From assembly GCA_027025615.1 (NCBI GenBank), contig JALVQM010000201.1, forward strand, positions 1 to 5,502: DNA of 5,502 bases, read 5' to 3'. The notes beneath the pieces were generated by a model. That model worked only from the letters and a program-made list of their open reading frames with translations. It had not been told where the DNA came from and searched no databases. This DNA comes from Desulfobacteraceae bacterium (GTDB taxonomy: Bacteria > Desulfobacterota > Desulfobacteria > Desulfobacterales > Desulfosarcinaceae). Shown here piece after piece: positions 1 to 5,502 of the stretch. The translations under genes and the position numbers were made by a program. Position 1 is the first letter of the stretch. Each line of letters begins with the position of its first letter.

Positions 1-192
1 GGCGGTCTGCCGTAACTTTTCCGCATCATCGGAAATAATGATGGAACGGATATCCTCGCCCAGTTCTGAATGAAGCAGCAGTGCGCCTCGATCTATCGTA
101 TCCCGAAATACACTGTCATGCTTATATATACCAGAGCCCATGTTCAAATGCTGAGCTCCCTGACCAGGAAACATGAAAATAATCGACGGATT
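1..192 (-). other. Acyltransferase (AT) domain, N-terminal fragment
   Basis: Residues about 1176-1239 at the window edge. IIFMFPGQGAQ (1179-1189) is the hallmark N-terminal motif of malonyl-CoA-type acyltransferase domains (FPGQGAQ). The GHSxG nucleophile and the motif that separates malonyl from methylmalonyl selectivity lie beyond the window, so the extender unit is unknown. An integrated AT directly after the KS argues against a trans-AT system for this module. Confidence 0.88.
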
Positions 193-3100
193 TCGTTCTG
201 ACGTATGCGCTTTTCTCAACCTGTTCTTATTACCGGCTGCGAGCATTTCCGAAATCTCCTGCCGAGAGGTAAAAACACCAAACATCCGATAATCGAAATG
301 TTTCCTGCCATTTTGCAGGGTATAGGCAATATCTTCCAGCGGCACGTCACAATCCTGCAGATAACGCGACAGATTTTCAGCCTGTTGTTGCAGGCTGTTT
401 AATGACCTTGCTGCCAAAGGAACAAGATGTGCCGGGCGCTCTGACGACTTTATCGTATCCGGCTGGGCAAATTCCTCCAGAATAACATGGGCGTTGGTAC
501 CTCCAACGCCGAGAGAACTGACCCCTGCCCGACGGATTGTTTTACCTGCCGGCCACGGGGTAAGCCTGGTGCAGACTGAAAACGGGGTATCCTGCCAGTT
601 TATCTCAGGGTTTGGTGACTTATGATTAATGGTCGGCGGAATAATTTCTTTTTCCAAAGCCAAAGCAGTTTTAATAAGACCCGTCACCCCGGCGGCATGG
701 ATAAGGTGGCCTATATTGCTTTTTACCGAGCCCAGCATACAGGTCTTGCCTTTATCCGGAGAAATGGATAGAGCCTCAGCCAGGGCGCTCACTTCTATCG
801 GATCACCAAGAGGAGTGGCAGTGCCATGGGTCTCCACATAAGAGATGGATTCCGCCGGCACATCGGCCTGGGCTAACGCCATTTTAATGGCCGCTGTCTG
901 CCCCTGGACACTTGGAGCAGTGAAGCTGATTTTGCCACCACCGTCGTTGTTTATACCAGTACCACGGATGAGTGCGTAAATATGATCATTATCTGCCAGC
1001 GCCTCTTTATACCGCTTTAAAACAACCAGGCCTGCACCATTATTAAATGTCGTACCCTGCGCATCACTGGAAAAAGGCCTGCAATGACCGTCCGGCGACA
1101 GCATACCTCCTTCCTGATAGAGATAACCGGAATTCTGAGGAACAATGACGGAAATACCACCTGCCAGCGCCATATCGCATTGACGATCCAGTAATGCCTG
1201 AAAACCCTCGACAACAGCAACCAGACCTGTTGAGCAAGCTGTATATATATTTTCACTGGGACCCTTAAGGTTCAGTTTATAAGACACCCGTGTTGTCAAA
1301 AAATCTTTTTCATTGGCTAGCATCACCTGGAAAGGGCCTACCTTCTCCACCGCATCCGGTCGAGCCAGAACATAATTGAGATAATATGTATTATTGTTCA
1401 TCCCTCCATAAACGCCAATGGCGCCGGAATAGTTCTCCGGTGTATAACCAGAATTTTCCAGCGCCTCCCAGCAAAGTTCCAGGAATATCCTTTGCTGCGG
1501 GTCCATGACCTGTGCTTCAACAGGAGGAATTTCAAAAAAATCGGCATCAAACTGATCAACGGCCTCCAGTACACCCCGGGCAGGGATATAACGGGGGTCT
1601 TTTTTCTCTTTTTCCTGCACAAGCGAAGAAAGCTCTTCGTCACTAAAAAACCGTATTGACTCCTTTCCATGAATCAAATTTTGCCAAAACTCATCAATAT
1701 TGTTTGCTCCGGGGAAACGACCGGCCATACCTATTATTGCTATGACATCATCATGCTCGGTGTGCTTGGAAAAAGTAGATGATTTTTCACGGAGTAAATC
1801 CCTATGGGCCGCCTCGTCTGGGAAATGAGCGGCCATAACCTGAGAATAATTTTGCCAGAGTCTGTCAGTAAATTGACGGATTGTTGGAGCGTCAAAGATC
1901 AAAACTGTAGGCAGACGCTCGCCCAGTTCTTTGCTCAGACGGACTATGAATGAAATGGCATCCAACGATGTCCCGCCAATTTCAAAAAACCGTTCCTCCA
2001 AACCGATATTATTAAGGGAAAGCTGTGTCTTCCACATGTCGAGGATATATTGCTCAGACAACCTGTTACTGCTACCTGCAGCGTTTCCCTTATTTATTTC
2101 CGGAGGCGGCAAAGCCTTTCGGTCCAGTTTGCCATTGGAGCTCAGAGGCATTGAATCCAATTCGACAAACACATGAGGAATCATATAGACCGGCAAAGCC
2201 TTTTTTAAACTTTCTCTCAAGTTGGCAGGCAGGTCGGCCATGGCGGCTGTATTTTCTCGAAGCACTATGTAGGCTATCAATCGCTGTCGGCCTTCTGATT
2301 TATCACAGATAACAGCCGCCTGCTTGACAAACTCTATTTTTTTTAACGCTTCTTCTATTTCGGCAAGTTCAATACGCAATCCGTTGATTTTTACCTGAAA
2401 ATCTTCCCTGCCCAGATATTCGATGTTTCCGTCGGGCAGAAACCGGACTAGATCACCGGTTTTATATAATCGTGCTCCGGTACGATTATCAAAAGGATCG
2501 GATAAAAAACTCTCCGCTGTAAGGTCTGGTCGTTCCAAATATCCACGGGCAACCTGTACACCACCGATATAAAGCTCGCCTATTTTTCCTATTGGTACCT
2601 GTCGCCCATCTTTATCCAAAATATACACGGTCGTATTGGCAATCGGCTTGCCAATTGGAACAAACGGTAAATCACTCTCGGCACTACAGGTCCAGTGCGT
2701 AACATCTACAGCGGCTTCAGTGGGGCCATAGAGGTTATAAAGCGGTGCATCAAGAACCTGGAAATATCGTTTCTCAAGACTTTTGGACAAAGCTTCACCA
2801 CTGACAAACACCCGTTGCAGACTCTGGCAAGTTTTCCTGTCGGCAACTTCCAGAAATATTTCAAGCATGGAGGGAACAAAATGAAGTGTGGTGATATGAT
2901 GCTGCTCTATGGTATCAATCAGGTACATGCCATCACGGTGTCCGCCCGGCTGAGCAATTACAAGGCGGCACCCAACCATAAGAGGCCAGAAAAATTCCCA
3001 GACTGATACATCAAAAGTATAGGGGGTCTTCTGAAGAACTGCTTCTTTTTCAGTTAAACAGTAGGCATCCTGCATCCACTGAAGTCTGTTGCATATACCC

Positions 3101-3717
3101 CGATGTTCATTCATCACCCCTTTAGGTTTTCCTGTCGAACCGGACGTATATATGATGTATGCCAGATTAGAGGGACCAACTGTGCAACTGGGCCTGTCAA
3201 TGGGATATTTTGCTATTTCATCCCAATGGCTATCCAGACAAAAACTTTTAATATTTACAGGAAAGACATTTTCAATCAGGCACTCCTGGGTAAGTAATAT
3301 TTCAGGCCGGGCTTCTTCAAGTATTCCTTCCAATCGCTCGACAGGATGTTCAGGATCAAGCGGTATGTAAGCACCACCTGCTTTTAAAATACCATAAATT
3401 GCTACAACCATCTCCAGAGAGCGCTCCATTAACAGGGCAACTCCCTGCTCTCTTTCAACTCCTACGCTGCGCAAATAATGGGCCAACTGGTTTGCTCGTT
3501 CTTCCAGTTCTCTGTAGGTTAAAACCTTATCTGCAAAAACAAGCGCTGGAAAATCCGGACCACGGTCAACTGCAGCTTCAAAGAAATGATGAAGGCAGGC
3601 AACCGGCGGGTATTCTTTTTCCGTTGCATTCCACTCCTGCAGTTGTCTAAGTTCATCAGCAGACAGCAGAGATTGTCGTTCTTTTACAGTTAGCATTCCG
3701 GCCAATATGGGATTCAT
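1..3717 (-). CDS. Hybrid NRPS-PKS, A(Ser)-PCP-KS-AT..., C-terminus beyond window
   Basis: Multimodular assembly-line enzyme; 1239 residues are visible from the ATG at 3717 and the frame is open at the left edge, so the protein continues. Domain order: short linker (1-41), adenylation (about 42-535), peptidyl carrier (about 550-622), ketosynthase (about 656-1081), KS-AT linker, and the first part of an acyltransferase (from about 1176). Catalytic residues of every complete domain are present. It probably activates serine, tethers it to the carrier, and extends it with a malonyl-type unit in the cytoplasm. The start is fixed by an ATGA overlap with the upstream gene and by an in-frame stop at 3790-3792; no strong Shine-Dalgarno lies before it. 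There is no condensation domain, although residues 12-36 resemble the linker that normally follows one (LLSADELRQLQEWN). Further modules, reductive domains and the release domain lie outside. Hybrid class is certain from sequence; the product cannot be inferred. Confidence 0.97.
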   Translation of the reverse strand, partial: MNPILAGMLTVKERQSLLSADELRQLQEWNATEKEYPPVACLHHFFEAAVDRGPDFPALVFADKVLTYRELEERANQLAHYLRSVGVEREQGVALLMERSLEMVVAIYGILKAGGAYIPLDPEHPVERLEGILEEARPEILLTQECLIENVFPVNIKSFCLDSHWDEIAKYPIDRPSCTVGPSNLAYIIYTSGSTGKPKGVMNEHRGICNRLQWMQDAYCLTEKEAVLQKTPYTFDVSVWEFFWPLMVGCRLVIAQPGGHRDGMYLIDTIEQHHITTLHFVPSMLEIFLEVADRKTCQSLQRVFVSGEALSKSLEKRYFQVLDAPLYNLYGPTEAAVDVTHWTCSAESDLPFVPIGKPIANTTVYILDKDGRQVPIGKIGELYIGGVQVARGYLERPDLTAESFLSDPFDNRTGARLYKTGDLVRFLPDGNIEYLGREDFQVKINGLRIELAEIEEALKKIEFVKQAAVICDKSEGRQRLIAYIVLRENTAAMADLPANLRESLKKALPVYMIPHVFVELDSMPLSSNGKLDRKALPPPEINKGNAAGSSNRLSEQYILDMWKTQLSLNNIGLEERFFEIGGTSLDAISFIVRLSKELGERLPTVLIFDAPTIRQFTDRLWQNYSQVMAAHFPDEAAHRDLLREKSSTFSKHTEHDDVIAIIGMAGRFPGANNIDEFWQNLIHGKESIRFFSDEELSSLVQEKEKKDPRYIPARGVLEAVDQFDADFFEIPPVEAQVMDPQQRIFLELCWEALENSGYTPENYSGAIGVYGGMNNNTYYLNYVLARPDAVEKVGPFQVMLANEKDFLTTRVSYKLNLKGPSENIYTACSTGLVAVVEGFQALLDRQCDMALAGGISVIVPQNSGYLYQEGGMLSPDGHCRPFSSDAQGTTFNNGAGLVVLKRYKEALADNDHIYALIRGTGINNDGGGKISFTAPSVQGQTAAIKMALAQADVPAESISYVETHGTATPLGDPIEVSALAEALSISPDKGKTCMLGSVKSNIGHLIHAAGVTGLIKTALALEKEIIPPTINHKSPNPEINWQDTPFSVCTRLTPWPAGKTIRRAGVSSLGVGGTNAHVILEEFAQPDTIKSSERPAHLVPLAARSLNSLQQQAENLSRYLQDCDVPLEDIAYTLQNGRKHFDYRMFGVFTSRQEISEMLAAGNKNRLRKAHTSERNPSIIFMFPGQGAQHLNMGSGIYKHDSVFRDTIDRGALLLHSELGEDIRSIIISDDAEKLRQTA
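475..1752 (-). other. Beta-ketoacyl synthase (KS) domain, intact triad
   Basis: Residues about 656-1081, beginning at VIAIIGMAGRFPGA and ending near GVGGTNAHVILEE. The active-site cysteine is C828 in TACSTGL. The two catalytic histidines are H964 in VETHGTATPLGDP and H1004 in KSNIGHLIHAAG, with the conserved lysine K999. The segment DFLTTRVSYKLNLKGPS (805-821) is typical of modular type I KS domains, including those downstream of NRPS carriers. It should condense the upstream seryl thioester with an extender unit. The residues before the active site read ENIYTAC rather than the common V-x-V-D/N-TAC, and Gly replaces a usual Ser at position 831; both lie outside the triad. Confidence 0.94.
1852..2070 (-). 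other. Peptidyl carrier protein (PCP/T) domain
   Basis: Residues about 550-622. The phosphopantetheine attachment motif GGTSLDAI carries the modified serine at S584, preceded by the typical helix-1 region (SEQYILDMWK) and FFEIGG. It should hold serine as an aminoacyl thioester after modification by a phosphopantetheinyl transferase, which is not in this window, and pass it to the ketosynthase that follows on the same chain. Confidence 0.93.
2113..3594 (-). other. Adenylation (A) domain, predicted serine-specific
   Basis: Residues about 42-535 of the NRPS-PKS. Core motifs run in order: A3 YTSGSTGKPKG (190-200), A4 around FDVSVWE (235-241), A5 NLYGPTE (328-334), A7 YKTGD (418-422), A8 from G436 to E455, and A10 NGKLDR with the catalytic lysine K530. 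Aligning by eye to GrsA/PheA gives specificity residues D236, V237, W240, H279, F304, S306, L329, V337, D338 and K530, that is DVWHFSLVDK. This is a textbook serine code and, as I recall, the EntF one. The domain would form seryl-AMP from serine and ATP and load the adjoining carrier. The Asp at the first code position is the usual anchor for the alpha-amino group, so an alpha-amino acid substrate is expected. Confidence 0.9.
3714..3717 (-). promoter_or_regulatory. ATGA stop/start overlap joining the PEP-CTERM gene to the NRPS-PKS
   Basis: The stop codon TGA (3714-3716) of the PEP-CTERM gene and the start codon ATG (3715-3717) of the NRPS-PKS share bases in ATGA. The bases ahead of the start (GAAAAGAAAAAAGCGTAT) are purine-rich because they encode the lysine/arginine tail, but contain no good Shine-Dalgarno. 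Reinitiation by ribosomes finishing the upstream gene is therefore the likely route of translation. Confidence 0.85.
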
Positions 3718-4409
3718 ATACGCTTTTTTCTTTTCAAAGTCCCCGCAAAACCTGCCAGGCCGATTATTAACAGTAAAGCGGTGTAAGGTTCAGGAATCGG
3801 CTCTCTCTTGGTAACCAGAGCGATTCGACAGGTTGTCGGCCCCTGGAAATATGGAGATTCCGGATCTATATAATCTCTGATCAATACAGAGGACAGGGCC
3901 TGATCCGTGTCCCAAAGACAATCATATCCTCGTGATTCAACAAGCCAGAAACCGTTATAGTTGATATTGTAATCTAGCCACTGGCTACCAATGCCATAGA
4001 CATCCCCGTTATTTTCAGTACAATTCCCCCGAAGAGCACAATCATAGAAAGGCTCGGTCAGGATATCCGCTACTATCTGAAAAAAATCACCTCCGGAATT
4101 CAAAGGCAACTGCTGTTCAGAAGGTAATTCAACCTGTTTTGTGACCCAGCCGACACCTCTCACATAAAGCAAGGTCGATTCAACCCCGAATGTGACATCA
4201 TAAAAATCACCCAAGAACTCAATGCCACAAATCTTCTGCACAACATGATCATCGGCGAAATCTATTCTATACCCATAACAAGCGGTTGTCGTCGACAGGA
4301 ACAACAAAGCCAGCACCCATGCCGCGCATAATTTCTTTCCACGCTGACAGCGTATCAAATCAGCCAGTGAAAACTCATACATCTTCTTTATTTGCAAATG
4401 GTGATACAT
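3714..4409 (-). CDS. Secreted PEP-CTERM (exosortase substrate) protein of unknown function
   Basis: 231 residues. The N-terminus has a basic stretch (R20-K26) and a hydrophobic core (A29-L38) ending near TTTACYG (40-46), a signal peptide for Sec export. The C-terminus has all three parts of a PEP-CTERM signal: P206-E207-P208, a hydrophobic segment (about 210-224) and a basic tail KRKKR (226-230). Such tails are recognised by exosortases (EpsH/Xrt family), which cleave and anchor or release the protein at the cell surface. The middle (about 47-203) matches no domain I recognise; it is rich in Tyr, Trp, Asp and Asn and holds five cysteines (61, 124, 130, 164, 194). The start is well supported by AAGGAG five bases upstream; a second Met at residue 10 lacks a comparable site. 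It lies 30 bp after the acyltransferase gene and overlaps the NRPS-PKS start. The sorting signal is clear; the role is unknown. Confidence 0.93.
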   Translation of the reverse strand: MYHHLQIKKMYEFSLADLIRCQRGKKLCAAWVLALLFLSTTTACYGYRIDFADDHVVQKICGIEFLGDFYDVTFGVESTLLYVRGVGWVTKQVELPSEQQLPLNSGGDFFQIVADILTEPFYDCALRGNCTENNGDVYGIGSQWLDYNINYNGFWLVESRGYDCLWDTDQALSSVLIRDYIDPESPYFQGPTTCRIALVTKREPIPEPYTALLLIIGLAGFAGTLKRKKRI

Positions 4410-4414
4410 ATTCT

Positions 4415-4420
4415 CTCCTT
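4415..4420 (-). promoter_or_regulatory. Shine-Dalgarno AAGGAG for the PEP-CTERM gene
   Basis: AAGGAG on the minus strand, five bases before the ATG at 4409. It selects the first Met over the one at residue 10 and is the strongest ribosome binding site in the window, in contrast to the NRPS-PKS start just downstream. Confidence 0.75.
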
Positions 4421-4439
4421 CGTTTATCGACTGCTTATA

Positions 4440-5000
4440 TTATTTACGGCCTTTTTCCAGAGACACAGCCCTTTCCTCGGTTGAGGTGTTTCCCTGTTTT
4501 CTGCCGGTATATTTCATAATCCTTGCCGGAACACCGATGGCGGTTGCGCCGGGGGGCACATCTGATATCACAAGAGTATTCGCCGCAATCCTGGCTCCGT
4601 TACCTATGGTTACCGGACCCAAGATTTTAGCTCCGGTCCCGATATAAACATCATCACCTATTTTCGGAGCTCCTTTTCGTTCCATATTTTTTCCAATAGT
4701 GACGTCATGCTGGATACCGCAACGATCACCTATCACGGTGTCCGGGTGAATATGGATATTGCCTGCGTGAATCAGATGCAATCCTTCTCCTATTGTAACC
4801 TCTCTGTGCAACCGAATCCCACCGGTAATCAAAATAATAAACATATTCAGGCCATAAACCTTGGAAAAAAACCAACGCAAAGGTAAAAATTTAATGGCCT
4901 GAGCCCATTTTCCATATCGAAAGTTCCACACCGCCCATAAAGCAGGGTTAAAAAGGCCTCCTTCATGTCGATTATAATCTTCAATAAATGTATTCAACAT
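4440..5000 (-). CDS. Hexapeptide-repeat (left-handed beta-helix) O-acyltransferase, serine-acetyltransferase-like, EPS type
   Basis: 186 residues. An N-terminal region with a hydrophobic stretch (about 41-60) precedes a left-handed beta-helix of hexapeptide repeats (about 67-162: VTIGEG, TVIGDR, PKIGDD, VTIGNG and others), closing with the DVPPGATAIGVPARI signature (147-161). This fold transfers acetyl or other acyl groups from CoA to hydroxyls or amines. H78 in HLIH aligns by eye with the catalytic histidine of serine acetyltransferase CysE, but CysE's Asp143 and the His of its DRHPKI motif are replaced (R63 and A111). The pattern IQHDVTIG...APKIG resembles exopolysaccharide acetyltransferases such as WcaB. 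A glycan or surface-polymer acceptor is therefore more likely than cysteine biosynthesis. A basic, low-complexity tail follows residue 166. It begins 23 bp after the SGNH hydrolase gene and ends 30 bp before the PEP-CTERM gene. Fold certain, acceptor unknown. Confidence 0.92.
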   Translation of the reverse strand: MLNTFIEDYNRHEGGLFNPALWAVWNFRYGKWAQAIKFLPLRWFFSKVYGLNMFIILITGGIRLHREVTIGEGLHLIHAGNIHIHPDTVIGDRCGIQHDVTIGKNMERKGAPKIGDDVYIGTGAKILGPVTIGNGARIAANTLVISDVPPGATAIGVPARIMKYTGRKQGNTSTEERAVSLEKGRK

Positions 5001-5008
5001 TTCAGACG

Positions 5009-5012
5009 CCTT
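5009..5012 (-). promoter_or_regulatory. Shine-Dalgarno AAGG for the acyltransferase gene
   Basis: AAGG (within AAAGGCG) on the minus strand, eight bases before the ATG at 5000, inside the 23-bp gap after the hydrolase stop. It supports the chosen start. Confidence 0.6.
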
Positions 5013-5023
5013 TAAAAATTCCG

Positions 5024-5502
5024 TTAATCTTCATTAATCTTTATATTACCCAGGAAATTTATCATTGCAGTAGCGACGACTCGTTTACCCAATAGATTTA
5101 AATGGCCACCGTCATCTGTATACTCAGGGACCAGACAGAATATATTTTTTCCATTATAGCGCATTTTGCATCGACTACCGTCGGCTCGGGTGGACTCAAT
5201 CCCGGCCAGATCAAAAACAATTCCTTCGCCAAAGGTTCTGAGCAGTAATGAATTATAGTCGGTTCGCAATCTATTTGCCTCGTCACCCCAGACCTGCAGG
5301 CCAAGAACTCGCTTCATTCTATCCTTTATAGACACGGATTGTGCCGTCAGGGGAACTGTACAATGGATAAACCGTACAGTGGGATAGCGTTGCTGCAACG
5401 CTTCAATGTTTTGTTTATAATAGCCAAATATCTTTTCAACATTACTGCCTGGGATTATATCCACGAAACAGAATTTCATAAAGGCGATATCAAAACCTTT
5501 AT
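5024..5502 (-). CDS. SGNH/GDSL-type hydrolase, C-terminal part, start beyond window
   Basis: About 159 residues are visible before a TAA stop at 5024-5026. The frame runs open through the right edge: residues KGFDIAF precede the first Met (5479) and read smoothly into MKFCFVDI. That Met has no Shine-Dalgarno at a proper distance, so it is almost certainly internal and the true start lies outside. Near the end, YTDDGGHLN carries the block-V D-x-x-H of SGNH hydrolases (Asp 123 and His 126 counted from that Met), supplying the acid and base of the triad. RFIHCTVPLT (35-44) and DLAGIESTRADGSR (90-103) fit a family of SGNH proteins from memory. The nucleophilic Ser block and any signal peptide are off-window. 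Likely acts as an esterase or acyl hydrolase; substrate unknown. With the acyltransferase next door it may set the acylation of a common polymer or metabolite (inference). Confidence 0.85.
   Translation of the reverse strand, partial: KGFDIAFMKFCFVDIIPGSNVEKIFGYYKQNIEALQQRYPTVRFIHCTVPLTAQSVSIKDRMKRVLGLQVWGDEANRLRTDYNSLLLRTFGEGIVFDLAGIESTRADGSRCKMRYNGKNIFCLVPEYTDDGGHLNLLGKRVVATAMINFLGNIKINED

Noticed and set aside
1017..1670. Minus-strand open frames at 1017-1256 and 1398-1670
   Set aside because: They overlap the ketosynthase-coding region in a different frame and read as low-information, Trp/Arg/Leu-rich shadow sequence.
205..3650. Plus-strand open frames at 205-402, 629-841, 1931-2312, 2695-3006, 3089-3370 and 3399-3650
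   Set aside because: All lie antisense to the uninterrupted NRPS-PKS frame, whose motifs are intact throughout; none shows a recognisable domain or ribosome binding site.
4272..4293. Possible lipobox (TTAC, residues 41-44) in the PEP-CTERM protein signal peptide
   Set aside because: The -3 position is Thr rather than Leu/Val/Ile, and the protein has a complete C-terminal PEP-CTERM anchor; ordinary signal peptidase I cleavage is the simpler reading.
4286..4519. Plus-strand open frame across the PEP-CTERM/acyltransferase junction
   Set aside because: Antisense to two well-supported genes, with no recognisable content.
4440..5000. Housekeeping serine acetyltransferase (cysE) call
   Set aside because: Key CysE Asp and His positions are replaced, the N-terminal CysE domain is missing, and the neighbours are not sulfur-assimilation genes.
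5024..5041. Short direct repeat TTAATCTT at 5024-5031 and 5034-5041
   Set aside because: It falls on the last codons and stop of the hydrolase gene (encoding IKINED), is only 8 bases with two copies, and is likely chance in AT-rich coding sequence.
5098..5304. Minus-strand open frame inside the hydrolase gene
   Set aside because: Out-of-frame shadow of the SGNH hydrolase, whose own frame carries the DxxH motif.

Overview
The window reads entirely on the minus strand as one tightly packed, probably single-operon segment of four genes, in transcription order (high to low coordinate): (1) the C-terminal part of an SGNH/GDSL-type hydrolase, cut by the right edge; (2) a left-handed beta-helix (hexapeptide-repeat) acyltransferase of the exopolysaccharide type; (3) a secreted protein of unknown function with a signal peptide and a C-terminal PEP-CTERM sorting signal; (4) a hybrid NRPS-PKS of at least 1239 residues, cut by the left edge, with the order A(Ser)-PCP-KS-[AT...]. 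The gaps are 23 bp, 30 bp and a 4-bp ATGA stop/start overlap. No non-coding stretch exceeds about 30 bp, and I see no promoter, terminator, RNA gene, IS element or CRISPR. All plus-strand open frames are antisense shadows.

Organism: the PEP-CTERM signal (Pro-Glu-Pro, hydrophobic segment, Lys/Arg tail) implies a Gram-negative-type bacterium with an exosortase system. In known genomes that system goes with exopolysaccharide production (many Proteobacteria and Desulfobacterota, Verrucomicrobia, Planctomycetes, Cyanobacteria). Base composition is moderate and fairly even across the four genes, so nothing marks one of them as a recent import. I cannot name a genus.

The NRPS-PKS was translated codon by codon from its start to the window edge with no stop or frameshift. 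It opens directly with an adenylation domain and has no condensation domain. The ten specificity positions read D-V-W-H-F-S-L-V-D-K, the classical serine code (I recall it as matching enterobactin synthetase EntF). A carrier domain with its phosphopantetheine serine follows, then a ketosynthase with an intact Cys-His-His triad, then the start of an acyltransferase domain. The simplest reading is a loading module that activates serine and hands it to a ketosynthase for chain extension.

The most notable point is the context. An exosortase substrate is encoded immediately before, and apparently translationally coupled to, a serine-initiating NRPS-PKS, with an O-acyltransferase and an SGNH hydrolase (the kind of pair seen in envelope or exopolysaccharide decoration) upstream. 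This suggests a locus linking a small amino-acid/polyketide product to the cell surface or matrix. That link is inference from gene order only.
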